40,347 bases of DNA from positions 1 to 40,347 of the forward strand of contig CP070831.1 in assembly GCA_020344955.1 (NCBI GenBank), given 5' to 3'. The notes below the pieces were generated by a model. The model was given only the letters and a program-made list of their open reading frames with translations. It did no database searches and was not told where the DNA came from. Positions 9,917-18,361 of the stretch are shown here, piece after piece. The DNA comes from Promethearchaeota archaeon (lineage in GTDB: Archaea > Asgardarchaeota > Lokiarchaeia > Sigyniarchaeales > SOKP01). The translations under genes and the position numbers were made by a program. How positions within the stretch are numbered: the stretch's first letter is position 1; the number at the start of each line of letters is the position of its first letter.

Positions 9917-11374
9917 ATGACTAAAATTAAAAATATTTTAAGCAATGTATTAAAAGAGATTACACCGACTCAAAAAGAAATAGCTCTAATTAACAATATT
10001 GCAGATAGGCTAAAAAAATTATTAGATAAAAAGGCAAAGGAATTAGAAATAAAGTATACAAAAATAGAACCTCAAGGATCAACTGGAATCAAACAAACCC
10101 AATTAAAGAATGATTTTGATATCGATCTCTTTATTGGATTAGATTATAATCTATATAAGTTAAAATATGAAGGTTTGAGTAGAAGTAAATTAAAAAGAGA
10201 TTCGAAAGATGATTTTTTAACTCTATGCAATAATTGGATTCTCAAGAGTTTAACTTCAGATGAATTTCATAGACCACGTCTTTTGTATGCTGAGCATCCA
10301 TATGTCACTGTTGATTATATTCTGGAAGATATAAAGATAAAGATTGATATTGTTTTATATTTTGATTTAGATGTGGAATATATTAAAAATAATGGACCTA
10401 TTAGTGCTGTTGATAGGTCTCCTTGGCATGGATATTTTGTTAGAGATAAGTTAACTCCAAAACAAAAAGATGATGTAAGACTGTTAAAGCAATTTTTTAA
10501 ATCTTCTTATAGTTATGGCGATAAAAGCGCAATAGGCAAAATTGGTTTTATAGGGTACAGCGCTGAATTATTAATTTACTATTTTGATGATTTAACGAAT
10601 CTTTTTCATAATTTTAATGAATTGAATAAGAAACCACTAGATTATTATGACCGAACTGAAGAAGAATTAAACAAAATCGTCCATTTTCAAAATGATTATC
10701 TTATTATCATAGATCCTATTGATAAAAATCGAAATGTCGCTTCAGCTATATCCAAAAGAGCATATAAATATTGTAATCAAAAAGTTATTGAATTTTTAAA
10801 ACAACCTAGTCCAGAATTTTTTACAATTAAACCAATTCCAGAAATAAATTTATCAGTTAAAGAAGATCCACTCCTATCTAATATTTTTGTAATTGAATTA
10901 CAAAATATTGATACAAAAATCCATTATACTATTAATAGAGATAAGCTATATTCATTAGGAGAAAGTATTAAAGCTAATGGAGAAAAAGAATTTTCCCATT
11001 TTAATCGTTTTGGTACAATTATTTTTGAAATCTTTTTTGAAGATGAGAAAAACTTGTATACTATAGCTATTTATGTTGAGAAACCAATGATCTCTAAGTC
11101 TTATCTACGTAAAGGCCCTCCAATTACAGAAGAAAAACATGTATTAAATTTTAAAAGGAAAAATCCAAAAAGTTATGTAAAAGATGGATTTTTTTGGGTA
11201 GAAACCTCAAGAGAATTTAGTAATTTCTCTGATTTTTTAAAAGATTTTGTTAATGGTAAAATATCAAATAATTTACAAATACTCAATATCTCAAAAGCAT
11301 GCAAAACATTAAGTTCAACAGGAAAAAAAGCAATATATCTTTTGAAAAATATTATTTTACCTTTCAATATCTAA
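9917..11374 (+). CDS. cca: CCA-adding enzyme, archaeal class I tRNA nucleotidyltransferase
   Basis: This enzyme adds or repairs the 3' CCA end of tRNA without a nucleic-acid template. The frame is open from TTG 9863, but ATG 9917 begins where archaeal Cca proteins usually begin and gives 485 residues. The nucleotidyltransferase core is clear: the GS motif (QGSTG, G54-S55), the paired aspartates of DFDIDLF (D68, D70) and a third carboxylate in KIDIV (D144). Then comes the archaeal signature region (YAEHPYV, ISAVDRSPWH, DDVRLLKQFFK, GKIGFIGYSAELL). The protein is slightly longer than typical archaeal Cca and very Lys/Asn rich, in line with the base composition of the window. Its stop codon overlaps the end of the convergent histidine kinase gene by 18 bases. 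Confidence 0.93.
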   Translation: MTKIKNILSNVLKEITPTQKEIALINNIADRLKKLLDKKAKELEIKYTKIEPQGSTGIKQTQLKNDFDIDLFIGLDYNLYKLKYEGLSRSKLKRDSKDDFLTLCNNWILKSLTSDEFHRPRLLYAEHPYVTVDYILEDIKIKIDIVLYFDLDVEYIKNNGPISAVDRSPWHGYFVRDKLTPKQKDDVRLLKQFFKSSYSYGDKSAIGKIGFIGYSAELLIYYFDDLTNLFHNFNELNKKPLDYYDRTEEELNKIVHFQNDYLIIIDPIDKNRNVASAISKRAYKYCNQKVIEFLKQPSPEFFTIKPIPEINLSVKEDPLLSNIFVIELQNIDTKIHYTINRDKLYSLGESIKANGEKEFSHFNRFGTIIFEIFFEDEKNLYTIAIYVEKPMISKSYLRKGPPITEEKHVLNFKRKNPKSYVKDGFFWVETSREFSNFSDFLKDFVNGKISNNLQILNISKACKTLSSTGKKAIYLLKNIILPFNI

Positions 11375-12679
11375 AATTCCATGAGTTTCAGGTACTAAGA
11401 GAATTACTTTACTTCCTTTCGTATGTTCCCCTTGAACTTTATCTTCAACCCATACTCTTCCAGATAAATTTCCTATTACTTCATTTACGAGCAATAATCC
11501 TAATCCAATTCTATTAGAAGCTTTAGTCTTCGTATAAACTGGCTGGAAAATAGTCTTTTTCATACTATCCGCTATTCCAATACCGTTATCGATGAATTCT
11601 ATTTTTATATTAGAAGCAATATCTTTTACTTGTTTAGAAATTTTAACTTTAATCTCTTTTATAGGGTTATCGTTATACTTCACTGCATTGCTTAAAATTA
11701 TTCTGAATACATCTTCCAAAAGTAGATTTGCATCTACGTATATTTTTTCTGGATCTCCAGCAATATCGATTTTAATCTCTTCCTCAGGGAATTTTATTTT
11801 TATCTTATCAATTGCCTGATTCAATATATCAAGCAATTTTATCGGCTTATTTTTAATTACACCTATTTCCAAATCTGAGAGTTTCTTTACATTTAGTCCT
11901 AATTCTGCTCCTCGATTTACTTGAGCTTTTGCTATTTTAAGCAGTTCAAACATTTCTGCTTCCTTTTCATAGTCCTTGCATCTTTTAGAAATAATTTCTA
12001 AAGAAAATTGTAAATTTTGAAGAATGTTGTTAATATCATGAATAAAGAGATCCTTATAGAATTCTGCTCTATTGTATGCTAGACGATACTTTCTTTCTGA
12101 TCTAAGAATTTTTTCTTCAATAATAACAACAATTCCAGTAATGAGCATAATAGTAGCCATAACTATCCTAGAAAATTCAAAGAATTCGTCTGCTCCATCA
12201 AATCCTTGATCTCTAATAAGGCTAGCAATAAGCTGTAATAATCCCGTACATAAAATGAAAAACATAAATGCATGGGTTGGTGTTCTTTTTTTCAAATATA
12301 TTCTAAAACTCAAGAAAAATGCGATAAATAGTAAAACTGCGATAATTATTTGAAGACCTATTGACGCGGAATGGTGGTAAAAAATTAAAAAAATCATAGG
12401 TATTACTTCAGTTTTTACAGAATGACTTCTATTTTTTAAAAATGTTTTGTAATACTCATACGATACAGCAATAATGAACGTTAAAACACTTAGAGCTGAA
12501 AAAGTTATCCCTATTATTTCCAAAGTGTCATATTGTTCTTGAGATAATAATCTAAATACCTCTGATAATGAAGCTGAAATATATGCTAAAAGCCATGAAA
12601 CTAAATCTCTTCTTTTAAAACATACTCGCGCAAATATTAAAGTAGCAATGAATATAACAGCCGCTGTTGATAAATTCAT
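11357..12679 (-). CDS. Membrane-bound sensor histidine kinase
   Basis: The N-terminal ~190 residues form about six or seven hydrophobic segments with short loops and no large extracellular domain, so the stimulus may be sensed in the membrane. A cytoplasmic kinase core follows: an H-box FIHDINNILQNL with the phospho-accepting His (residue 214 from the ATG), an N-box in RIILSNAVKYND, a G1 box DNGIGI and a G2 box IGLGLLLV. No PAS or receiver domain is present and no response regulator lies nearby, so the partner is unknown. Several starts are possible: TTG at 12718, TTG at 12697 (preceded by AGGGGT, Shine-Dalgarno-like) or ATG at 12679. The ATG is reported, but the 12697 start is a serious alternative. 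The gene is convergent with cca and divergent from the EF-2 gene. Confidence 0.85.
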   Translation of the reverse strand: MNLSTAAVIFIATLIFARVCFKRRDLVSWLLAYISASLSEVFRLLSQEQYDTLEIIGITFSALSVLTFIIAVSYEYYKTFLKNRSHSVKTEVIPMIFLIFYHHSASIGLQIIIAVLLFIAFFLSFRIYLKKRTPTHAFMFFILCTGLLQLIASLIRDQGFDGADEFFEFSRIVMATIMLITGIVVIIEEKILRSERKYRLAYNRAEFYKDLFIHDINNILQNLQFSLEIISKRCKDYEKEAEMFELLKIAKAQVNRGAELGLNVKKLSDLEIGVIKNKPIKLLDILNQAIDKIKIKFPEEEIKIDIAGDPEKIYVDANLLLEDVFRIILSNAVKYNDNPIKEIKVKISKQVKDIASNIKIEFIDNGIGIADSMKKTIFQPVYTKTKASNRIGLGLLLVNEVIGNLSGRVWVEDKVQGEHTKGSKVILLVPETHGILDIER

Positions 12680-12750
12680 TACAAAAAATTCTTTCAACTC
12701 ATTACCCCTAATACCCAATTTTTTTTATTAAACATATAATAGAGTTAGGT

Positions 12751-12760
12751 ATTATAAATT
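12751..12760 (-). promoter_or_regulatory. Possible TATA box for the histidine kinase gene
   Basis: Read on the minus strand this is AATTTATAAT. A transcript would start near 12725-12730, compatible with any of the three candidate start codons of the kinase gene. The 212-base gap to the EF-2 gene holds no ORF and is very AT-rich, so the call is weak. Confidence 0.3.
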
Positions 12761-12891
12761 TGTATATATTGTAAAATAATATAAAAACAATGATTTATAG
12801 CGTAAATTAATAAAATTTTTATGATTTCTCGTATTTATTTCTTCAATTATAACATAAGAATTGTATATGATTTATACGACGTGAACTAATT

Positions 12892-15144
12892 ATGGTTAAA
12901 GTGAAAAACCCAGATGAAATCGCTAAACTGGTTACTTCTGGTTCATATGAAAAGAAAAGAATTTTCAGTATCACAGCACATATCGACCACGGTAAAACTA
13001 CTGCTACAGATTACTTGTTACGTAGAGCTGGACTCATGAGACCTGAAGACGCGGGTCAACTTCAAATGACCGATTCAGATGATGAAGAACAAGAGAGAGG
13101 CATCACAATATTTACTTCTGTTGTACTTCTAGCATTCAATGATCCAAGAAAACCTGATGATGAAGAACCTTATATAATTCAGCTTAATGATACTCCTGGC
13201 CACATATCTTTTACTGGTGAAGTTTCAAGAGCACTCAGAGGTAGTGATGGTGCTATAATATTAGTAGATGCTCTTGAGGGAGTTATGACTCAAACTGAAA
13301 CTAATATTAGGCTATCTGTTGGTGAAGAATATTGTAAACCTGTCCTCTTTATCAATAAGGTTGATAGGTTGATAAGTGAATTAAAGCTCAGTCCTCAAGA
13401 AACATTTGCAAAAATTGATAAGATCACGCGAGAAATTAATGAGTTAATTAAAAAAGTAAGACCTGAAGGATCAAATTGGAGTATTGATTTTGCTAAGAAT
13501 TCTGTTGCAGTCGGGTCGGCTAAACATGGATGGGGTTTTACTTACGAGATTTTACTCGAAAAGGGTATGAAACCACAAGATGTTTTTGAGAAATACAACG
13601 AAGGTGATATTCAGTGGTTAAGGGATAATTTACCTTTAGATGAACCTATGTTAAGAATGATTGTTGATCATCTTCCAGACCCAATTTCAGCTTCTAAGTA
13701 TAGAATCCCTCATGTATGGAGTGGAGATTTAAATTCAGAATTAGGTCAAGCACTTCAAAAAAGTGATCATAACGGACCACTCTATGGTATGATTACCAAA
13801 ATATTCCTTGATCCTAAGAGGAATTATCAAGCAACCCTCATAGGTCGTGTTTTTTCAGGAACATTTGATCAAACAGATTCAATTTATCTTATAAATAGTG
13901 ATACAAGTCAACGAGTGAAAAGACTTGGGGTTATGGAAATTACTGACATTTTAGATATTCCCAAAATTCCAGCAGGAAATTTATTCGCATTATTTGGATT
14001 TATTTGTCCTTCTGGCGAAACATTTATGTTAACTAATGACGTTCCTAAAGATAAAGAAGAAAGAAAGAGAATCCCTTCATTTGAAAAGATTCATTATGCA
14101 TGTGAACCAGTTGTATCAAGAAGTATTAAACCAAAAGATCCACATGAAATTGATAAATTAGACGATGTTGTAAGTAAATGGCTAAAAGCAGATCCCACAG
14201 CAGAATATAGGAGAGACGAGGAATCTGGAGAATTTATCCTTAGTGGAATAGATCCTCTCCAAATAGAAATTCTTACGAAGAGAATAAATAATCAAGTTCA
14301 AATTAATATCGGAGAACCTATAATCGTCTATAGAGAAAAAATTACGCAAAAAAGTCCAGACTATTATACTAAATCAGCAAACACACATAACCGGATTTTA
14401 CTTTACATAGAACCCTTAGATGAAATAACTGAGAGATTAATCGAAACTGGTAAGGTTAACGATCTTCAAAATGAGAAAGATAGAGCAATGATTTTAAGAG
14501 AAGAAGCAAATTGGGATGCAAAAGAAGCAAGACGTATTGTAGATGTATATCAAGGAAGTTTACTTGTAAATGGTGCAACTGGGCTTCAAAGATTTGATCG
14601 TGTGAAATCTTATTTATCTGCTGCCTTTAGAGATTGGGTTGGTAATTGTATTATAGCAAAGGAACCTGCTACTGGAATTAAAGTTGTATTTACAGATCTA
14701 ACAGTACATGAGGACCCCCGACATACGCAATATGGGCAGATCGCTGGGATGGCATTTTCTGCTATGTCCTTAGCTATGCTAGACGCTGGATATCATCTTT
14801 TTGAACCAATTCAGCGGATAGATATTAAAACACCACAAGGAACTGAAGGTGGGGTAACTGCAATAATAACCAAGCGGAGAGGGAGAATTACTAACGTCAT
14901 TCCTGAAGGAGAATATGTGAGAATCCAAGGCCAAATTCCAGCAGCAGAAACAATCGGCATTGCGGATGATATTAGGGGTTCTACCCAAGGACGTGCATTT
15001 TTCGGATATGAATTTAAAGGATTTGAAAAAGTACCTCCAAGTTTGGAAGAAGATCTCATTATGGAAATTCGTAAGCGTAAAAATATGCCCTTAGAGATGC
15101 CTTCCAGAAAAAGCTGGGAGCGATTTATATACAAACGTACCTAA
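12892..15144 (+). CDS. Elongation factor 2 family GTPase, probable EF-2 paralogue (aEF-2p)
   Basis: The protein has 750 residues with the full EF-2 domain plan: G1 AHIDHGKTT (residues about 29-37), switch I region QERGITI, G3 DTPGH, G4 NKVD, a domain II beta-barrel, and domains III-V with the domain V ending IRKRKNMPLEMP. EF-2 drives translocation on the ribosome. The tip loop of domain IV, which in canonical EF-2 reads roughly LHEDAIHRGxxQ and carries the diphthamide His, reads VHEDPRHTQYGQ here. The His is kept (residue 611, bases 14722-14724) but the flanking AxHRG is replaced. Asgard genomes are reported to carry an EF-2 paralogue lacking the conserved diphthamide loop, and this gene fits that description better than the main EF-2. 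The family call is certain; the paralogue call is likely. A T-rich run follows the stop. Confidence 0.9.
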   Translation: MVKVKNPDEIAKLVTSGSYEKKRIFSITAHIDHGKTTATDYLLRRAGLMRPEDAGQLQMTDSDDEEQERGITIFTSVVLLAFNDPRKPDDEEPYIIQLNDTPGHISFTGEVSRALRGSDGAIILVDALEGVMTQTETNIRLSVGEEYCKPVLFINKVDRLISELKLSPQETFAKIDKITREINELIKKVRPEGSNWSIDFAKNSVAVGSAKHGWGFTYEILLEKGMKPQDVFEKYNEGDIQWLRDNLPLDEPMLRMIVDHLPDPISASKYRIPHVWSGDLNSELGQALQKSDHNGPLYGMITKIFLDPKRNYQATLIGRVFSGTFDQTDSIYLINSDTSQRVKRLGVMEITDILDIPKIPAGNLFALFGFICPSGETFMLTNDVPKDKEERKRIPSFEKIHYACEPVVSRSIKPKDPHEIDKLDDVVSKWLKADPTAEYRRDEESGEFILSGIDPLQIEILTKRINNQVQINIGEPIIVYREKITQKSPDYYTKSANTHNRILLYIEPLDEITERLIETGKVNDLQNEKDRAMILREEANWDAKEARRIVDVYQGSLLVNGATGLQRFDRVKSYLSAAFRDWVGNCIIAKEPATGIKVVFTDLTVHEDPRHTQYGQIAGMAFSAMSLAMLDAGYHLFEPIQRIDIKTPQGTEGGVTAIITKRRGRITNVIPEGEYVRIQGQIPAAETIGIADDIRGSTQGRAFFGYEFKGFEKVPPSLEEDLIMEIRKRKNMPLEMPSRKSWERFIYKRT

Positions 15145-15145
15145 A

Positions 15146-15152
15146 TTTTTTT
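15146..15152 (+). terminator. T-run after the EF-2 family gene
   Basis: Seven consecutive T residues start two bases after the stop codon, and another T5 follows about ten bases later. Archaeal polymerase often stops at such T-rich runs. The run sits between convergent genes, where a terminator is expected. Confidence 0.4.
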
Positions 15153-15191
15153 AAAACTATTTTTAAATATTTGTTTCAAATTTAGTAAGCT

Positions 15192-15764
15192 TCATGAGAA
15201 ACTTGAGATCTTAGCAATCATATATAGTTTTTTGACAAGTGCTTTAAAAGCATCAGTTACTCCTTGACCTGTTAATGCACTAGTTTTGTAATAGCCAATG
15301 AATCTATTTTCTTTCACAAATTTATCAACTATTGCATCAGAAGTCGGTATATTTGGATTTGATGCTAATTCTCCATCGTCAACTAAATCAACTTTATTTC
15401 CAAATAAAACTATAGGTATATTTCCACAATGTTTCTTAAGATCATCAAGCCATCTTAAAACATGATTATAACTATCAATTTGTTCTGGAGCATGAGAAAA
15501 GACTATGATAGCTCCACTACTTCCAATATAAAATCTTTGGCGTAATGCTTGAAATGAATCCTGACCTGCTATATCCCAAAGAAACAATCTAACCTTCTCT
15601 CCATCAATTATTTCTTCATAATTGGAGAATTGCGTTCCTAATGTCGAGATATACTCCTTCTGAAAAGATCCTTGAGTATATTTTTTAATTAAAGATGTTT
15701 TCCCAACCGCTCCATCTCCAATTACGCAAATTTTGAATCCATATCCTTTTTCATCGTTGCTCAT
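15192..15764 (-). CDS. Rab/Ras-like small GTPase
   Basis: The 190-residue protein is a single G domain. Motifs are P-loop GDGAVGKT (residues 16-23), switch I YISTLGTQF with the Mg-binding Thr41 (compare the Rab effector loop YISTIGVDF), switch II WDIAGQ (63-68, catalytic Gln kept), G4 GNKVDL and G5 TSAL. There is no C-terminal cysteine, so the prenylation used by eukaryotic Rabs is not possible; membrane binding, if any, must use another route. It is a tandem paralogue of the gene at 15953-16507, sharing long stretches around SSGAI and CGNIPI. The start is ATG at 15764. The 188-base gap to its paralogue is AT-rich without an ORF and could hold its own promoter. Small GTPases of this type are greatly expanded in Asgard genomes. 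Confidence 0.95.
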   Translation of the reverse strand: MSNDEKGYGFKICVIGDGAVGKTSLIKKYTQGSFQKEYISTLGTQFSNYEEIIDGEKVRLFLWDIAGQDSFQALRQRFYIGSSGAIIVFSHAPEQIDSYNHVLRWLDDLKKHCGNIPIVLFGNKVDLVDDGELASNPNIPTSDAIVDKFVKENRFIGYYKTSALTGQGVTDAFKALVKKLYMIAKISSFS

Positions 15765-15952
15765 TTTATATGTGCATCCTTCTAACTCTAATTTCCTTTT
15801 TTAAATAATAAAAATCAGATATTTTAAATTTTTTCAATCTAATAGTCAAATACTTCTAAAATATCATACAAATTCTAGGAATTAAAAAGAATATATTATC
15901 TCTATATTTGAAATATTGAGACTAATAAATAGATAAAGACTACTTTTGATTT

Positions 15953-16507
15953 TTAAAATGTAGCTCGATGGTATAATTTTTTAACCAGTGTTTGAAAACC
16001 TTCTTTAACACCTTGACCTGTTAATGCACTTGTTCTGAAATATTCACTAATATTATGATCTTGAGCAAATTTCTGTACATGAACATCAGAAGTTTCATAA
16101 TCAGGACTAGTTGAAATTGCATTTTGATCGACTAAATCAGCTTTATTTCCAAACAATATGATGGGAATATTTCCGCACGCATCTTTTACATGCGATAACC
16201 ATTTAATAATATTACGATAAGTTTCAATTTCTTCAGGAGCGAGAGAGAATACAACAATAGCACCACTACTTCCTTTGTAAAATCTATCACGTAATGTAGC
16301 AAATGATTCTTGACCTGCTAAATCCCATAAGAATAACTCAACCATTATACCACTTAATGTTTCTTCATATCTTGAAAATTGCATTCCTAAAGTAGAAATA
16401 TAATCCTTTTCAAACGTATTGGTTGTATATCTTTTTATTAAAGAAGTTTTACCAACAGCAGCATCCCCTACAACAACTATTTTAAATCCAAAAGCTTTAT
16501 CACTCAT
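15953..16507 (-). CDS. Rab/Ras-like small GTPase, tandem paralogue
   Basis: The 184-residue single G-domain protein has P-loop GDAAVGKT (14-21), switch I YISTLGMQF with Thr39, WDLAGQ (61-66), G4 GNKADL and G5 TSAL. It is clearly related to the neighbour at 15192-15764 over its whole length, so the pair arose by tandem duplication. As in the neighbour, the loop before G5 is longer than in Ras and the C-terminus (YHRATF) lacks cysteine. The gene lies downstream of a HAD phosphatase gene on the same strand with 123 bases between, a gap that carries a perfect 22-base palindrome. The cellular process it switches is unknown. Confidence 0.95.
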   Translation of the reverse strand: MSDKAFGFKIVVVGDAAVGKTSLIKRYTTNTFEKDYISTLGMQFSRYEETLSGIMVELFLWDLAGQESFATLRDRFYKGSSGAIVVFSLAPEEIETYRNIIKWLSHVKDACGNIPIILFGNKADLVDQNAISTSPDYETSDVHVQKFAQDHNISEYFRTSALTGQGVKEGFQTLVKKLYHRATF

Positions 16508-16585
16508 TATCTTAGATTGAAATTTTTTAATATTTCTTTTCTTAATAGTAAAAATATTATCTTTTAAGCGTTGCTAAAATATCAC

Positions 16586-16607
16586 TTTTTGTGTAGCTAC
16601 ACAAAAA
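16586..16607. repeat. Perfect 22-base palindrome upstream of a Rab-like GTPase gene
   Basis: The half-site TTTTTGTGTAG is followed directly by its exact reverse complement CTACACAAAAA. It lies 79 bases before the start codon of the GTPase gene (minus strand) and just after the HAD gene. A zero-spacer palindrome is more like a dimeric-regulator binding site than a hairpin, though a weak hairpin with a short loop could also form and act on the HAD transcript. Confidence 0.6.
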
Positions 16608-16630
16608 TTAGAATATTATATCCTTTTAAT

Positions 16631-17344
16631 TTAAATATTAAAGAGTTGAATTAATTGCTTAGTATCCTCCACTAAGATATCCGGCTGATGTTTTTTTAAT
16701 GTTTCTTTTTGGGCTAGACCACTTGCTACACATATCATTTTTACATTAGCTGCCTTTCCAGCATCAACATCAGTAGTCATATCTCCAATAAATATAGCTT
16801 CTGATGGTTTAATCTTCCACTTACTAAGAATTTTTAGAATTCCTTCAGGATTTGGTTTTACTTCTGAAACATCATTAAATCCTATAATTGTATTAAAATA
16901 TTTTATTAAGTTAAATTTTTCTAAGACTTCCTCCGCATATTGACTTTTATTGTTTGTTAATATTGCTAATTTCACGTTTTTAGCCAATTTTGAAATTAAA
17001 TCGTCAACACCTTTAAAAATAGTTGATTCCTCCTCCTTATATTTATTAAATTGATTGAAGAGGAAAATTGCAACACGTAATTTCTTGAAAAAACTTATAC
17101 CTTCAAGGAATTTTACTTGTAATAACTCAAAAGAATTTAAAAGGATTTTAGGCACTGGATAATTTTGAATCTCTTCAATTAGATGAGCGATTTCCTCCAT
17201 TACATCATCACGATTCACATTCTCCAATTGATATTTCTCAATACCATCATCTACCGCTTTCTTAATTGCTTCAGTAATATCATATATAACACCATCTAAA
17301 TCAAAAATTATCCCTTTATACTTTTCTAAGTAAATTTTTTCCAT
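16631..17344 (-). CDS. HAD-superfamily phosphatase (phosphoglycolate phosphatase-like)
   Basis: The 237-residue protein has the four HAD motifs: motif I FDLDGVIYD (nucleophile D15, acid/base D17), motif II ILTNN, motif III Lys in VKPNPEG, and motif IV GDMTTDVDAG. A helical cap lies between motifs I and II, as in subfamily I enzymes of the phosphoglycolate/beta-phosphoglucomutase type. The substrate cannot be told from sequence. It starts at ATG 17344 and is divergent from the acidic-protein gene at 17447 across about 100 AT-rich bases. It is co-directional with the two Rab-like GTPase genes downstream, but the palindrome and gap argue that they are separately controlled. Confidence 0.9.
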   Translation of the reverse strand: MEKIYLEKYKGIIFDLDGVIYDITEAIKKAVDDGIEKYQLENVNRDDVMEEIAHLIEEIQNYPVPKILLNSFELLQVKFLEGISFFKKLRVAIFLFNQFNKYKEEESTIFKGVDDLISKLAKNVKLAILTNNKSQYAEEVLEKFNLIKYFNTIIGFNDVSEVKPNPEGILKILSKWKIKPSEAIFIGDMTTDVDAGKAANVKMICVASGLAQKETLKKHQPDILVEDTKQLIQLFNI

Positions 17345-17446
17345 ATTAAAGTCTATTAATATTTAGAACAATTTTAATTATACGAATATCAATAATTTAA
17401 TTATGAAAATATCAAAATTTTTATTAAAATACTATCATAAACGAGA

Positions 17447-18337
17447 ATGAACGAAAAACAAGAAGAAGAAAACGATAAACAATATGGACGAGAATATGAA
17501 GTAGAAGAGGATGATTTGGAAGCTTACCTCAAAGATATGAAAGCCCTTGAATCAGATTTTTCTGACTTAGATGATTTAGACATTGAAGAACTTCAAGAGA
17601 TTCAAGATGCAATTTTGAAGGTAAAAGAAGGTGAAGAAGCTCCTGAAGATATTGCTATAAGTAAAGAAATCTCTTCTGAAGGAGAGATTGTCGATGAATT
17701 AATAGAACAGAGGGAGGTTAAAGAAATAATGATCTCTGATTTTTCTGATATGGATGAGATCGATTTTGATGAATTACGAGAGATGCAAGAAGCGATTGAA
17801 ACAGTGAAACATGAAGAAATTGCAGACTTACACGAACTAGAGAATGAAATAAATTCTACTCAGGAAGTTTCAAGAGATTTAGAGGAAAGAATTAAACAAG
17901 AACTTCTAAAAAGAAAAAAGTTAGAGGAAAAAGAGATTATTACCCCAGAGAAGTTCTTAGCTTATATTAGAAATAAACGGGATAAAATTTGGTATCATGC
18001 GTTATATTATTTAATTTTTAATATTGAGGATCATATAGCTTCAAAAGCACTATTATACGATGTTTTAAAAGAAGTTACAAGTAAATCTCCAATTGATCCC
18101 ATCCTAGAACACCAATTTTATTTTGGTCTAGGTTATCTTTTGAGGCTAAACTTAAACGACAAACAAGTGGTAAGATTTCTAAGAGATGGAAAGTTTAAAA
18201 TTAATGTTAATGTTGAGCTTTTGAAAGAGATATTAGCAGAAGCAGGGGAACCCATAAGTACAAGACCTGTTATAGAGGAAGAAGAGCAGAAGCAGATGTT
18301 TAAGGATTTTTTAGATGATGATTTTCTTGATATTTAA
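17447..18337 (+). CDS. Acidic protein with internal SDFSD repeat, unknown function
   Basis: I do not recognise this 296-residue protein. Its first half is extremely acidic and looks mostly disordered or helical. It holds a clear 25-residue internal repeat: residues 36-60 begin SDFSDLDDLDIEEL and residues 97-121 begin SDFSDMDEIDFDEL, each ending in AI..VK. A charged helical stretch follows (about 140-170). The second half (about 175-260) is likely a folded helical domain rich in aromatic and Leu residues. An acidic tail ends in DDDFLDI. No signal peptide or membrane segment is visible. The gene is followed after 24 bases by an EngB-like GTPase gene, so the two are probably co-transcribed. The repeated acidic units could be docking motifs, which is an inference only. 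Confidence 0.75.
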   Translation: MNEKQEEENDKQYGREYEVEEDDLEAYLKDMKALESDFSDLDDLDIEELQEIQDAILKVKEGEEAPEDIAISKEISSEGEIVDELIEQREVKEIMISDFSDMDEIDFDELREMQEAIETVKHEEIADLHELENEINSTQEVSRDLEERIKQELLKRKKLEEKEIITPEKFLAYIRNKRDKIWYHALYYLIFNIEDHIASKALLYDVLKEVTSKSPIDPILEHQFYFGLGYLLRLNLNDKQVVRFLRDGKFKINVNVELLKEILAEAGEPISTRPVIEEEEQKQMFKDFLDDDFLDI

Positions 18338-18361
18338 GTTTAAAATTTATTTTTTCATAAT

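Noticed and set aside
14811..15134. Antisense open frame (107 codons) at the end of the EF-2 family gene
   Set aside because: It mirrors conserved EF-2 domain V codons and has no recognisable product.
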